Shown here piece by piece: positions 22,356-31,146 of a stretch of DNA of 42,018 nucleotides (the first letter of the stretch is position 1; each line of letters starts with the position of its first letter). Source of the stretch: Exiguobacterium sp. KRL4 (GTDB taxonomy: Bacteria > Bacillota > Bacilli > Exiguobacteriales > Exiguobacteriaceae). Made by a program: the position numbers and the translations under genes. The notes below the pieces were generated by a model. The model ran no database searches, had not been told where the DNA came from, and saw only the letters and a list, made by a program, of their open reading frames with translations. The stretch is taken from contig NZ_MOLV01000036.1 of assembly GCF_001870785.1 (NCBI RefSeq), forward strand, positions 1-42,018, in the 5' to 3' direction.

Positions 22356-23902
22356 ATCAACGGATGACGATTGCTCAGGGGGCAGCACTCCTGGCCATCT
22401 CGAGTTATGTTTCTAAATTATTGAGTTTTTTTTACCGGATTCCTTATCAGAACATGGCAGGAGATTTCGGATTATATGTGTATCAAACTGTCTATCCGGT
22501 GTTCGCGATTGCGGCAGCACTTGGCATTTATGCATTGCCCGTCGTCGTCGCCAAGCTGACGTTACATCACCCGGAAGAGAAACGGGAAGTATTGTGGTCC
22601 ATCTTTTTTGTTTTGTTAGCGATGTCTTTTATACTCGGTACACTCGGTTGGTGGGTCGCTCCGGAAGTGGCGTTATTATTCGGGGATGCCCAGCTTGTCC
22701 AACCACTCCGGGCAGTGACACTTACGTTTTATCTGCTGCCGGTCATCGCTGTCTTACGAGGGATGTTCCAAGCGGATCTCGAGATGCGTCCGACGGCTTT
22801 TTCGCAAATCACGGAAAATGCCGTTCGTGTCTGCCTGTTACTACTCGTGACCTATTACGGCGTTCAAATGGGCGCCAATCCATATCAAGTCGGAGCAGCG
22901 GCGCACATGACGGCCCTTGGTGGAAGTATTGCATCATTGATTTTATTGGTCCGTTTCGCTAAAGGACGGATCGGTCGTCCCGTCGTCTCGAAACGACATA
23001 TTCGACGTGTCGGACGTGTTTTATTGACAAGTGGTCTAGCTGTTAGTATTGCATCACTCGCATTGTTGTTGATGCAATTGATTGATGGACTGACCTTCGT
23101 CAACTTACTGGGAGATTCGCTTGAAACGAAAGTCGAAAAAGGGATTTTTGATCGCGGATATCCATTACTCCAGTTTGCCATCTTGTTTGCGACATCGATC
23201 AGTCTCGCCAGTGTCCCGACATTATTAATGGAATACCGGAAACGAAATGATGCAGCGACGAAACAGCACCTCGAGACGTTGTTACGGTCGGGTTTGTTGA
23301 TTGCGGCAGCGGCAACGGTCGGTCTAGTCGGAGTCATGCGACCGCTGAACATCGCCTTGTATCAGGATGATAACGGAACGGTGGCACTCAGTTGGTTGGC
23401 TGCGACAGCATTCACGGCCTCCTTGTCCATGATTATCGTCTCCTGTCTCCAATCGGTGGATGCGGAAAAATATGCGTTCGTCGGAGTCGTCGTCGGTTTA
23501 TCGGTTAAGCTAGGACTCAATATCACTTTAATTCCGGCATATGGCATGTTAGGCGCTGGAATGGCGACATTTGGTGGATTTGCCGTCATGGCGGCAGCCC
23601 AATTGGTGTTGCTCAATCGTAAGTTTGGCCGAGTGACAGCTGGACGTTCCTTTTATGTCCGGTTATCGAAAGCGGTTGTCCCGATGGCCGTGTTCTTGTA
23701 CACGATAGAGCAACTGTTCCGTTTATCCGGCTGGGAAAGCCGGTTCGGAGCGCTGCTGGAAGTCGGTATACTTGTACTTGGGGGAGCCGGTGTTTTCTGT
23801 GTCTTTGCGTTACGGACTGGTGTCTTATCGGAACGGGAATGGGCGTTGTTGCCATTTGGAGAAAAACTATATCGTATTCATCAACGTAGGGGGATCATAT
23901 GA
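22352..23902 (+). CDS. MurJ/SpoVB-type polysaccharide (lipid II) flippase, YabM family
   Basis: A 516-residue integral membrane protein of the MOP superfamily with about 14 hydrophobic segments. The N-terminal ISSYVSKLLSFFYRIPYQNMAG stretch (arginine facing the central cavity) is typical of the YabM/SpoVB/YtgP/MurJ group, which export lipid-linked cell-wall precursors. Which substrate this paralogue carries cannot be read from sequence. It is translationally coupled to mfd and overlaps mazG by 4 bases, the same order as in B. subtilis without spoVT. Confidence 0.88.
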   Translation: MNQRMTIAQGAALLAISSYVSKLLSFFYRIPYQNMAGDFGLYVYQTVYPVFAIAAALGIYALPVVVAKLTLHHPEEKREVLWSIFFVLLAMSFILGTLGWWVAPEVALLFGDAQLVQPLRAVTLTFYLLPVIAVLRGMFQADLEMRPTAFSQITENAVRVCLLLLVTYYGVQMGANPYQVGAAAHMTALGGSIASLILLVRFAKGRIGRPVVSKRHIRRVGRVLLTSGLAVSIASLALLLMQLIDGLTFVNLLGDSLETKVEKGIFDRGYPLLQFAILFATSISLASVPTLLMEYRKRNDAATKQHLETLLRSGLLIAAAATVGLVGVMRPLNIALYQDDNGTVALSWLAATAFTASLSMIIVSCLQSVDAEKYAFVGVVVGLSVKLGLNITLIPAYGMLGAGMATFGGFAVMAAAQLVLLNRKFGRVTAGRSFYVRLSKAVVPMAVFLYTIEQLFRLSGWESRFGALLEVGILVLGGAGVFCVFALRTGVLSEREWALLPFGEKLYRIHQRRGII

Positions 23903-25329
23903 CACATCAGATTACAGTCGTCGGCCTAGGAGTCGGTGAACTGGAACAATTACCGTATGGAATCTATAAGTTATTAAAAGAGACGAAGCAACCAGTCTAT
24001 TTACGAACGGCAGATCATCCTGTCGTTTCAGAACTGATGGCAGAGGGAATGGAATTTACATCGTTTGATTTCATTTATGAAAAGCATGACCAATTCGAGG
24101 GTGTGTACCGTGAGATTGTGGCAACGTTGCTCAATCAAGCTGTGACGGAACCAATCATCTATGCCGTTCCGGGGCATCCACTCGTCGCCGAAAGTACGGT
24201 ACAACAATTACTCGTGCAGACAGAAAACATCAACATCGTTGGTGGTCAAAGTTTTCTCGACCCGATGTTTGCCGCGGTCGGTGTGGATCCGATTGAAGGA
24301 TTTCAGTTATTGGATGCGACTGCGTTTGAGATTGACGAAGCACAAATTCGACAGCATCTATTGATCGGGCAAGTGTATGATCATTTGGTCGCGGGAGATT
24401 TAAAAGTCATGCTGATGGAACGTTATCCCGATGAACATGACGTGACACTTGTGACAGCAGCGGGGACGAGTCAGCAACAGGTCACGACGGTTCCGCTTTA
24501 TGAACTCGATCATGTCACGACATTAAGTAATCTGACGACGGTCTATGTCCCGCCCGTCACGGATCAAACGATCTTGAACCGTGATTTTACGACGTTAAAA
24601 CAAATCATCGCAAGATTGCGTGGAGAAGGTGGCTGTCCTTGGGATCAAGAACAGACACACGAGTCGTTAAAAAAACATTTAATCGAAGAATCTTACGAAT
24701 TACTGGAAGCAATTGACCTTCAGGACGATAACTTAATGATTGAAGAATTAGGCGATGTCCTCCTTCAAGTCATGCTTCATGCCCAAATCGGTCTAGATGA
24801 AGGCTATTTTGATGTGCGGGACGTCATCGGTAGCGTCAGCGACAAGATGATTCGCCGTCATCCTCATGTATTTGGAGACGTGACAGTCGACTCGACAGCA
24901 GACGTCGTCACTAACTGGCAGGACATCAAAGCGCAGGAAAAACCAGAACGGACCCATTTGTTAGATGGTGTCACAAAAGGGGCTCCCGCTTTAATGCGTG
25001 CAGAACAGATTCAAAAAAAGGTCGCGAAGGTCGGATTCGAATGGGATACCGTTGCCGGAGCGCTCGATAAAGTTCGGGAAGAAATCCAAGAATTGCAGGA
25101 GGCTCCGGCAGCAGAACGTTTAGGGGAGTTTGGTGATATCCTCTTTTCATTAACGCTTGTCGGGAAGTACATGGAGTTATCTGCTGAAGAAGCGTTGCAA
25201 CAGACGAATGATAAGTTCATCCGCCGTTTCAGACGAATGGAACAATTAGCAGATCGTCCGTTGACGGAACTTTCGTTATCGGAACAAGACGCCTTATGGA
25301 ATCAATCAAAGCAGGAGGAACAGTCATGA
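23899..25329 (+). CDS. yabN: MazG family nucleoside triphosphate pyrophosphohydrolase with N-terminal methylase-like domain (YabN)
   Basis: A 476-residue two-domain protein. Residues about 1-215 resemble a tetrapyrrole (SAM-dependent) methylase (TVVGLGVGELEQLPYGIYKLL at the start). Residues about 230-476 form a MazG domain with GGCPWDQEQTHESLKKH, EESYELLEAI and ELGDVLLQVMLHA, the E-E-x-x-E and E-x-x-D metal ligands. MazG enzymes clear aberrant NTPs; the role of the fused domain is unknown. Such fusions are standard in Firmicutes. It overlaps flippase and rqcP by 4 bases each. Confidence 0.93.
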   Translation: MTHQITVVGLGVGELEQLPYGIYKLLKETKQPVYLRTADHPVVSELMAEGMEFTSFDFIYEKHDQFEGVYREIVATLLNQAVTEPIIYAVPGHPLVAESTVQQLLVQTENINIVGGQSFLDPMFAAVGVDPIEGFQLLDATAFEIDEAQIRQHLLIGQVYDHLVAGDLKVMLMERYPDEHDVTLVTAAGTSQQQVTTVPLYELDHVTTLSNLTTVYVPPVTDQTILNRDFTTLKQIIARLRGEGGCPWDQEQTHESLKKHLIEESYELLEAIDLQDDNLMIEELGDVLLQVMLHAQIGLDEGYFDVRDVIGSVSDKMIRRHPHVFGDVTVDSTADVVTNWQDIKAQEKPERTHLLDGVTKGAPALMRAEQIQKKVAKVGFEWDTVAGALDKVREEIQELQEAPAAERLGEFGDILFSLTLVGKYMELSAEEALQQTNDKFIRRFRRMEQLADRPLTELSLSEQDALWNQSKQEEQS

Positions 25330-25598
25330 GACTTGATAAATTTTTAAAAGTATCCCGTTTGATTAAACGCCGTACACTTGCGAAAGAGGTCGCGGATCAA
25401 GGTCGTATTACAATCAACGGTCTTGTCGCTAAAGCGAGCAGTACAGTGTCAGTTGGAGACGAAATGACAATCCGGTTTGGAAATAAGATCGTTACCGTGC
25501 AAATTGATAGCATTAAAGAACATGCCAAAAAAGAAGAAGCGTCAGATATGTATCAAATCATTCGTGAAGAAAAAGTGAATTCCGAAGAATCGATGTAA
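25326..25598 (+). CDS. rqcP: S4-domain ribosome quality-control protein RqcP (YabO)
   Basis: A 90-residue S4 (Hsp15-like) RNA-binding protein. The S4 signature MRLDKFLKVSRLIKRRTLAK and INGLVAKAS is plain. In B. subtilis RqcP works with RqcH on 50S subunits to add alanine tails to stalled peptides. The open frame extends into mazG from 25296, but GGAGGAAC directs ATG 25326, whose ATGA overlaps the mazG stop. yabP and yabQ, which follow in sporulating Bacilli, are missing. Confidence 0.95.
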   Translation: MRLDKFLKVSRLIKRRTLAKEVADQGRITINGLVAKASSTVSVGDEMTIRFGNKIVTVQIDSIKEHAKKEEASDMYQIIREEKVNSEESM

Positions 25599-25663
25599 TT
25601 TGGTTGAAAAAGGAAGTATACTAGAGAGTGTCAGAGATGACCACTCGGATAAGGAGGGATGAT

Positions 25664-26044
25664 ATGCCAGCACCGTTGGAATCAGGGCGTGATACACCGC
25701 CCAAGATCAAACCGCTCAATGACCGAAAAAAACAGTTAAGTCAAAATGCGATCGAAAACCGTTTACGTCTGAAGAGGCGCTTCTTAGTCTGTATGTCGAT
25801 CTTTCTTATTGTCCTGTCCCTGATGGGGTGGTCATATATCGAAAAGAAACAATTGATTGCTGAACAGAAACAGTCGTTTCAGGTTGCGAATCAAGAACAG
25901 GCGAAAGCGGAAAAAGAAACGGCCCGTCTGAAAGAAGAAATTGAACGGCTGAATGATAAGAAATATGTTGCGAACTTAGCGAGAAGTGAACTGCTGTACT
26001 CGAAAAAAGGCGAAACGATTTTCTATTTTTCACCGGAAGATTAA
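25664..26044 (+). CDS. divIC: Cell division protein DivIC (FtsB-like)
   Basis: Bitopic membrane protein of the divisome that pairs with FtsL and DivIB. It has a basic cytoplasmic N-terminus, one membrane segment at about residues 38-59 (FLVCMSIFLIVLSLMGW), then an extracellular coiled coil (about 60-105) and a short C-terminal domain ending YSKKGETIFYFSPED. Two upstream in-frame ATGs (25628, 25637) lack spacing to a ribosome-binding site, while AGGAGG at 25652-25657 is 6 bases from ATG 25664, giving 126 residues. TATACT at 25617-25622 could be a weak -10 but has no -35. Confidence 0.93.
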   Translation: MPAPLESGRDTPPKIKPLNDRKKQLSQNAIENRLRLKRRFLVCMSIFLIVLSLMGWSYIEKKQLIAEQKQSFQVANQEQAKAEKETARLKEEIERLNDKKYVANLARSELLYSKKGETIFYFSPED

Positions 26045-26062
26045 ACGAAGCTTGCCGATTGA

Positions 26063-26091
26063 TTGAAAAAATGTAGAATCACTCGTATAAT
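26063..26091 (+). promoter_or_regulatory. yabR promoter
   Basis: TTGAAA (26063-26068), 17-base spacer, perfect TATAAT (26086-26091), 36 bases before the yabR ATG. Confidence 0.85.
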
Positions 26092-26127
26092 AAGAAATGA
26101 ATCAACTAAAAAGGAGCAATACAATTT

Positions 26128-26658
26128 ATGTCGATTGAAGTAGGCAGCAAAGTACAAGGGAAAGTTACAGGCATCACCAATTTCGGCGCGTTCGTAGAAT
26201 TACCGACGGGTAAGACAGGTCTTGTTCACATCAGTGAAGTAGCAGATTCTTACGTCAAGGATATCAATGATGTCTTGACAGTCGGACAAGAAATCACGGT
26301 TAAAGTGTTGAGTGTAGAGAACGACGGAAAGATTGGTCTTTCCATTAAGAAAGCCGTCGATCGCCCAGAAGGTGAACGTCCACGTCCTCCTGCTCGTCAG
26401 TTTGATCGCGGACCACGTCCAGCAGGTCAAGACCGCGGACCACGTCCTTTTGATAACAAAGGTCCACGTGGTGGAAGTGGCGGCGGTGGAAACCGTGGTG
26501 GCTTTAACAAAGGTGGCCGTGGCGCACCAGCTCCACGTAAAGAGCAAACGTTCGATACGTTGATGACTAGTTTCCTCAAAGATAGTGAAGATCGTCTTGC
26601 GACATTGAAACGACAAACCGATTCAAAACGTGGCGGACGCGGTGCTAAACGTCAATAA
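26128..26658 (+). CDS. yabR: S1 RNA-binding domain protein YabR with RG-rich tail
   Basis: A 176-residue protein. Residues 1-72 are an S1 OB-fold (VGSKVQGKVTGITNFGAFVE, GLVHISEVADSYV, KIGLSIKKA). Residues about 78-136 are low-complexity: proline-arginine stretches with repeated DRGPRP units, then glycine-rich GGSGGGGNRGG and GGRG. Residues 140-176 return to the conserved YabR C-terminus (FLKDSEDRLATLKRQ, then SKRGGRGAKR). B. subtilis YabR is, from memory, about 128 residues with only a short linker, so the RG-rich block looks like an expansion. It likely binds RNA; relatives (GSP13, CvfD) act in stress or translation control. AAAAGGAGC precedes the ATG. Confidence 0.92.
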   Translation: MSIEVGSKVQGKVTGITNFGAFVELPTGKTGLVHISEVADSYVKDINDVLTVGQEITVKVLSVENDGKIGLSIKKAVDRPEGERPRPPARQFDRGPRPAGQDRGPRPFDNKGPRGGSGGGGNRGGFNKGGRGAPAPRKEQTFDTLMTSFLKDSEDRLATLKRQTDSKRGGRGAKRQ

Positions 26659-26686
26659 CTTGCTGACCTGTTCTTTATAAGGATAG

Positions 26687-26725
26687 AGATGGAATGACGC
26701 TGTTCATTCCATCTTTTATTTTTTT
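26687..26725 (+). terminator. Terminator after yabR
   Basis: Perfect 11-bp stem AGATGGAATGA / TCATTCCATCT with a 6-base loop, followed by T-rich sequence. Confidence 0.9.
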
Positions 26726-26747
26726 GAAATTATTTTTATAAAAAGCG

Positions 26748-26776
26748 TTGACAATCATTTGACTCCCAAGTATTAT
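26748..26776 (+). promoter_or_regulatory. Promoter of the tRNA-Met/tRNA-Glu unit
   Basis: Consensus TTGACA (26748-26753), 17-base spacer, TATTAT (26771-26776), with an A+T-rich run upstream that could act as an UP element. Confidence 0.88.
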
Positions 26777-26811
26777 AGAAAATGTGCTTAAGACGCACGC
26801 GTTCAAAATAT

Positions 26812-26888
26812 GGCGGTGTAGCTCAGCTGGCTAGAGCGTACGGTTCATACCCGTGAGGTCGTGGGTTCGACTCCCTCCGCCGCTACCA
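26812..26888 (+). tRNA. trnM: tRNA-Met (CAT), elongator type
   Basis: A 77-base cloverleaf: acceptor GGCGGTG with CGCCGCT (G1-T72 wobble), D-arm AGCTCAGCTGGCTAGAGCG, anticodon CAT in loop TTCATAC closed by TACGG/CCGTG, T-loop GGTTCGA, discriminator A and encoded CCA. It lacks the three G-C pairs of the anticodon stem and the unpaired 1-72 of an initiator tRNA. A lysidine-modified tRNA-Ile2 also has CAT, and tilS is nearby, but the close resemblance to B. subtilis trnSL-Met1 at the same locus favours Met. Confidence 0.93.
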
Positions 26889-26897
26889 TATTTTTTT

Positions 26898-26969
26898 GGC
26901 CCGTTGGTCAAGCGGTTAAGACACCGCCCTTTCACGGCGGTATCACGGGTTCGATTCCCGTACGGGTCA
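26898..26969 (+). tRNA. trnE: tRNA-Glu (TTC)
   Basis: A 72-base cloverleaf: acceptor GGCCCGT with ACGGGTC, D-arm GGTCAAGCGGTTAAGACA, anticodon TTC in loop CTTTCAC closed by CCGCC/GGCGG, T-arm CGGGTTCGATTCCCG, discriminator A. The next bases are TTC, so CCA is not encoded and must be added by nucleotidyltransferase. It is 9 bases after tRNA-Met and shares its transcript. Confidence 0.95.
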
Positions 26970-26981
26970 TTCTGTAAAAAA

Positions 26982-27013
26982 GCTATCTCTATTTATATAG
27001 AGGTGGCTTTTTT
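26982..27013 (+). terminator. Terminator after the tRNA pair
   Basis: An 11-bp stem, GCTATCTCTAT with ATAGAGGTGGC (two G-T pairs), loop TTAT, A-run before and T-run after. Confidence 0.87.
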
Positions 27014-27045
27014 CGTTTCAATCATCAAATGAAGGGGGTCAAGAT

Positions 27046-28290
27046 ATGCGATTAGACGTGAACCTTCCAAGGGAACCCTTGCTCGTCGCGGTATCGGGTG
27101 GCTGTGATTCAATGGTGTTAGCGCATGTTTTACATGAGGCGGATTACGATATCTTGATTGTCCATGTCCATCATGGTCTTCGGAAAGAATCAGATCAGGA
27201 AGCGGAGGCAATCCGCAACTTTGCCTCAGCACGTCAAATCGAATTTCGGATGACGCGTCTCGATTGGGAAGGGGAGATACCAAGTCAAGCGGCATGCCGG
27301 AACAGACGGTATACGTTTTTCCGACAGGTCATGGCAGAAACCGGACGGCGCCATTTGGTTCTAGCCCACCACCGGGACGATCAATTGGAGACGTTGTTGA
27401 TTCAATTGATTCGCGGGGAAGCACATATCGATGGAATCCCGCTCCTCCGGATGTTTGCGAACGGTCAGATGCATCGTCCGCTATTGGCGTATACGAAACA
27501 ACAACTGTATGACTATGCGAAGGAACAACACATTCAGTGGTCTGAAGATGCGACAAATGCTGAAACGAAGTATCTTCGAAATCAGATGCGGCATCAGGTG
27601 TTGCCGCTATTGGCGAAATTACGCCCCGGGTATGAGGAAGCGACGGCTCGCGCGGCGATGTTGCGAGATGAACAAAAACAAGAACATCTGACGTATGTCG
27701 CAGAACTCGTCAAGTCGCAGACGACAGAACAGGGACTTCCACTCGAAGTCGTTCAGCGACTTCCTTCCGACTTCAAACGATTCGTCTTACGTGTTCTGTT
27801 ACCTGACAGGGAACTCTCCTCAAATGATTACAATCGATTTTTGACATGGTTACGAGTAGATATGCCGTCCGGTGAAGTGTATTATGGAAACTGGAGGATA
27901 CAGCGTACATATGGATTTTTGACATGTGACCGCTGTCCTGTGAGAAACTTTGCATCTGAACCGCTTGAAGTCGGTCCTGATTTGGGTACTTATCATTATG
28001 GTGAACATATGATTAGGTTTTCCCGTGCCTCAGCAGGGATTCCTGTTGAGGCACTCCGTTTCCCGTTGACGATTCGACGACCGTTACCAGGGGATCGGAT
28101 TCAACTGGCAATCGGGACAAAAAAAGTCAGTCGAATTCTTATTGATGCCAAGGTACCGCGGGCATTGCGGACAGAAATTCCGGTCGTCGTCGATGCAACA
28201 GGTCAAGTTCTGGCAGTCATCGGACATCGAATTGCAATATTCGGGTCATTTGAACTCCTCGCAGAATCGTGTTTAATGATAGAATGGTAA
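27046..28290 (+). CDS. tilS: tRNA(Ile)-lysidine synthase
   Basis: Converts C34 of tRNA-Ile2 (CAT) to lysidine so it reads AUA. The PP-loop ATP motif SGGCDS is at residues 17-22, and the N-terminal domain carries the VHVHHGLR and AHHRDDQLETLLIQLIRG signatures. C-terminal substrate-binding domains follow, ending with a TilS_C region (IRRPLPGDRIQL). At 414 residues it is shorter than B. subtilis TilS (about 470). AAGGGGG precedes the ATG. tilS, hpt and ftsH are in the same order as in Bacillus; spoIIE is missing upstream. Confidence 0.96.
   Translation: MRLDVNLPREPLLVAVSGGCDSMVLAHVLHEADYDILIVHVHHGLRKESDQEAEAIRNFASARQIEFRMTRLDWEGEIPSQAACRNRRYTFFRQVMAETGRRHLVLAHHRDDQLETLLIQLIRGEAHIDGIPLLRMFANGQMHRPLLAYTKQQLYDYAKEQHIQWSEDATNAETKYLRNQMRHQVLPLLAKLRPGYEEATARAAMLRDEQKQEHLTYVAELVKSQTTEQGLPLEVVQRLPSDFKRFVLRVLLPDRELSSNDYNRFLTWLRVDMPSGEVYYGNWRIQRTYGFLTCDRCPVRNFASEPLEVGPDLGTYHYGEHMIRFSRASAGIPVEALRFPLTIRRPLPGDRIQLAIGTKKVSRILIDAKVPRALRTEIPVVVDATGQVLAVIGHRIAIFGSFELLAESCLMIEW
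28277..28285 (+). promoter_or_regulatory. Possible hpt promoter (extended -10)
   Basis: TGATAGAAT fits TGn plus TAGAAT near the tilS stop, 38 bases before hpt. No good -35; weak. Confidence 0.3.
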
Positions 28291-28323
28291 TGTAGTGTTT
28301 AAAATGGAGGAGGAATACCTAGC

Positions 28324-28869
28324 ATGACCTTAATGAATGATATGGAAAAAGTACTGATTTCGGAAGAAGAGATCCAACATAAAGTCGGTGAACTCGCGGG
28401 TGAACTGACAGCGGATTATGGAGATCGTTTCCCACTACTCGTATGTGTCCTTAAAGGGGCAATGCCATTCATGTCTGATCTCGTCAAAAAGATGGACATG
28501 CATTTAGAAATGGACTTCATGGATGTCTCGACGTATCATGGCGGGACGACATCGACTGGAGAAGTTAAGATTGAGAAGGATTTAAACACATCAGTAGAAG
28601 GACGTGACATCCTGATTGTCGAAGATATCATCGACAGCGGATTAACATTAGGCTATCTCGTGGACCTCTTTAAATACCGGAAAGCAAAGTCAGTCAAAAT
28701 CGTGACATTGCTCGATAAACCAAGCGGTCGTAAAAACGATTTACACGCTGACTACAGCGGTTTTGTCATTCCACATGAGTTCGTTGTCGGTTATGGTCTT
28801 GACTATGAAGAAAAATATCGTAACCTTCCTTATGTTGGTGTATTGAAGCCAGCAGTCTACGGCGGCTAA
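28324..28869 (+). CDS. hpt: Hypoxanthine-guanine phosphoribosyltransferase
   Basis: Salvages hypoxanthine and guanine with PRPP to IMP and GMP. The 181-residue protein has the PRPP motif [14 protein letters not shown], the [15 protein letters not shown] loop and a normal C-terminus ([18 protein letters not shown]). GGAGGAGG lies about 13 bases upstream of ATG 28324, slightly far; an ATG at 28333 lacks better support. In Bacillus, HprT is reported to bind FtsH or affect its transcription, and the hpt-ftsH order is kept here. Confidence 0.96.
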   Translation: MTLMNDMEKVLISEEEIQHKVGELAGELTADYGDRFPLLVCVLKGAMPFMSDLVKKMDMHLEMDFMDVSTYHGGTTSTGEVKIEKDLNTSVEGRDILIVEDIIDSGLTLGYLVDLFKYRKAKSVKIVTLLDKPSGRKNDLHADYSGFVIPHEFVVGYGLDYEEKYRNLPYVGVLKPAVYGG

Positions 28870-28989
28870 TTATTTTTAATCTTGACTGTCACATGATAAG
28901 ATGAAACCAATTACAAAGCGCGCTTTGCCGCGTTAGGATTCGTATCGATTGAGTAAGTTCAATCAGTTGATGCGGAGAGGAGGCCTACG
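28870..28989 (+). other. ftsH leader with palindrome and hairpin
   Basis: Between hpt and ftsH lie CAAAGCGCGCTTTG (28914-28927), a 14-base perfect palindrome, and GATTGA/TCAATC (28947-28952 with 28959-28964), a short hairpin just before the GAGAGGAGG ribosome-binding site. TTGACT at 28882-28887 resembles a -35, but no -10 at usual spacing is seen. Confidence 0.5.
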
Positions 28990-30996
28990 ATGAACCGAGC
29001 AGTGAAGAATACCCTCGTGTTTGGGGTCATTTTTCTAGCTTTGATCTTGTTTCTGCAATACTTGCAGAGTCCAGTGAACAAAAGCAAAGAAATCAATTAC
29101 ACACAGTTTGTCGAGTCAGTTGAAAAAGGTGATGTCAAGACGGCGACGTTCCAGTATGAGGGACAGACGTATAACGTCACGGGTGAATTACGTGAAAAGG
29201 ATACGACATATGAAACCGTCGTACCGGCTGTTGATACGGAACTGACGGATTTGTATACGCAATTGCGCAGCCAAAACGTCAAGTTGGACTTTAAGGCAGC
29301 AGAAACAAATGGCGGTTGGATCGCGTTACTGACGACCATCGTGCCATTCATCATCATCTTCATCCTGTTCTTCTTCTTGATTAATCAAGCACAAGGTGGC
29401 GGCGGCGGTGGCCGTGTCATGAACTTCGGGAAATCGAAGGCGCGCCTGTACGATACAGAAAAGAAAAAGATTACGTTTGACGATGTCGCGGGAGCGGATG
29501 AGGAAAAACAAGAACTCGTTGAGGTTGTTGAATTCTTGAAAGATCCACGCAAGTTTGCGCGTCTCGGTGCCCGTATTCCAAAAGGTGTCCTCCTTGTAGG
29601 TCCTCCAGGTACAGGTAAAACATTGCTTGCCCGTGCAGCAGCTGGTGAAGCCGGCGTACCGTTCTTCTCGATTTCAGGTTCTGACTTCGTTGAGATGTTT
29701 GTTGGTGTCGGTGCATCACGTGTACGTGACTTGTTCGAAAATGCGAAGAAAAACGCCCCATGTATCATCTTCATCGATGAGATCGATGCAGTTGGTCGTC
29801 AACGTGGAGCCGGTCTTGGCGGCGGACATGATGAGCGCGAACAAACATTGAACCAACTTCTCGTTGAGATGGATGGATTCAGTGAAAACGAAGGCATCAT
29901 CATGATCGCAGCAACGAACCGTGCGGATATCTTGGACCCAGCTTTACTCCGTCCAGGTCGTTTTGACCGTCAAATCACGGTCGAGCGTCCAGATGTCGTC
30001 GGACGTGAAGCGGTTCTGAAAGTGCACGCACGCAATAAACCACTTGATACAACGGTTGATTTAAAAGCCATCGCACAACGGACACCAGGTTTCTCTGGTG
30101 CAGATCTTGAAAACCTGTTGAACGAAGCAGCACTTATTGCAGCGCGTACCGACCGTGACAAGATCTCAATCGTCGATCTCGAAGAAGCGATCGACCGTGT
30201 CATCGCTGGACCAGCGAAGAAGAGTCGGATCATCTCGCCAAAAGAGAAAAAGATCGTCGCGTGGCATGAAGCGGGTCATACGATCATCGGTGTCACACTC
30301 GATGATGCGGATGAAGTGCATAAAGTAACCATCGTTCCTCGTGGAAATGCGGGCGGCTACGTCATCATGCTTCCAAAAGAAGATCGTTACTTCATGACGA
30401 AACCAGAACTTGAAGATAAGATCACTGGATTACTTGGTGGTCGTGTCGCGGAAGATATCGTCTTTGGTGAAGCATCGACTGGAGCGAGTAATGACTTCCA
30501 ACGTGCAACAGGATTAGCACGGAAGATGGTCATGGAGTTCGGGATGAGTGAAAAACTCGGACCACTTCAGTTTGGTTCCGGTCAAAGCGGAAACGTCTTC
30601 TTAGGACGTGACTTCCAAAACGAACAGAACTACTCTGATGCGATTGCCCATGAAATCGATATGGAAATTCAAGCGATCATCAACAAATGTTACCAAAAAG
30701 CGAAAACCATCTTAACCGAAAAACGCAATCAGCTTGATTTGATTGCAACAACATTACTTGAAGTCGAAACACTCGATCAAAAACAAATTCACCATCTCTT
30801 AGAGACAGGCGAATACAAAAAAAATGAACCTGAAGTGATCGCAGAACCAAAAGCGGACGAGAAAACACCGGAATCGAAGACACCTGTCATCGACCAACCG
30901 ACAGAATCTCCGACGCAGCGTGGCTCTGTCATCGAAGAAGGGAAAAATATCGATACGGAAAAATCAGATCAACCTCGTCGGGATGATCAAATCTAA
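28990..30996 (+). CDS. ftsH: ATP-dependent zinc metalloprotease FtsH
   Basis: Membrane-anchored AAA+ protease degrading misassembled membrane proteins and some regulators. Two membrane segments (about 7-26 and 112-133) flank an extracytoplasmic domain. The AAA module has Walker A GPPGTGKT at 204-211, [11 protein letters not shown], and the second region of homology [21 protein letters not shown]. The zinc site is H426-EAGH-430. The C-terminal tail after about 615 is charged and low-complexity. At 668 residues it is normal. GGAGAGGAGG precedes the ATG. Confidence 0.98.
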   Translation: MNRAVKNTLVFGVIFLALILFLQYLQSPVNKSKEINYTQFVESVEKGDVKTATFQYEGQTYNVTGELREKDTTYETVVPAVDTELTDLYTQLRSQNVKLDFKAAETNGGWIALLTTIVPFIIIFILFFFLINQAQGGGGGGRVMNFGKSKARLYDTEKKKITFDDVAGADEEKQELVEVVEFLKDPRKFARLGARIPKGVLLVGPPGTGKTLLARAAAGEAGVPFFSISGSDFVEMFVGVGASRVRDLFENAKKNAPCIIFIDEIDAVGRQRGAGLGGGHDEREQTLNQLLVEMDGFSENEGIIMIAATNRADILDPALLRPGRFDRQITVERPDVVGREAVLKVHARNKPLDTTVDLKAIAQRTPGFSGADLENLLNEAALIAARTDRDKISIVDLEEAIDRVIAGPAKKSRIISPKEKKIVAWHEAGHTIIGVTLDDADEVHKVTIVPRGNAGGYVIMLPKEDRYFMTKPELEDKITGLLGGRVAEDIVFGEASTGASNDFQRATGLARKMVMEFGMSEKLGPLQFGSGQSGNVFLGRDFQNEQNYSDAIAHEIDMEIQAIINKCYQKAKTILTEKRNQLDLIATTLLEVETLDQKQIHHLLETGEYKKNEPEVIAEPKADEKTPESKTPVIDQPTESPTQRGSVIEEGKNIDTEKSDQPRRDDQI

Positions 30997-31063
30997 TTGC
31001 CATCACAAAACCGTTCGGATGAACCGGTGGATGGTATGAAAGATGAATGGATTTCGTTCGATC

Positions 31064-31105
31064 AAGAGGTCAGTATTCCAAATGGGATGCTGACCTCTTT
31101 TTTTT
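31064..31105 (+). terminator. Terminator after ftsH
   Basis: A 16-bp stem (AAGAGGTCAG with CTGACCTCTT plus six inner pairs) with a 4-base loop and eight T residues. Confidence 0.93.
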
Positions 31106-31146
31106 GTGAGGAGGTCAGGTTGGGAGGCGCACTTCAATAGGTGAAG

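Noticed and set aside
22885-23352. Minus-strand open frame of 155 codons inside the flippase gene
   Set aside because: Antisense to membrane segments, no ribosome-binding site, no known domain.
26812-26888. tRNA-Ile2 (lysidine) identity for the CAT tRNA
   Set aside because: Although tilS is nearby, the acceptor and anticodon arms match the Bacillus elongator tRNA-Met of this locus better; not fully excluded without a tRNA model search.
29385-29774. Minus-strand open frame of 129 codons inside ftsH
   Set aside because: Entirely antisense to the AAA domain of ftsH, low-complexity translation, no ribosome-binding site and no family resemblance.
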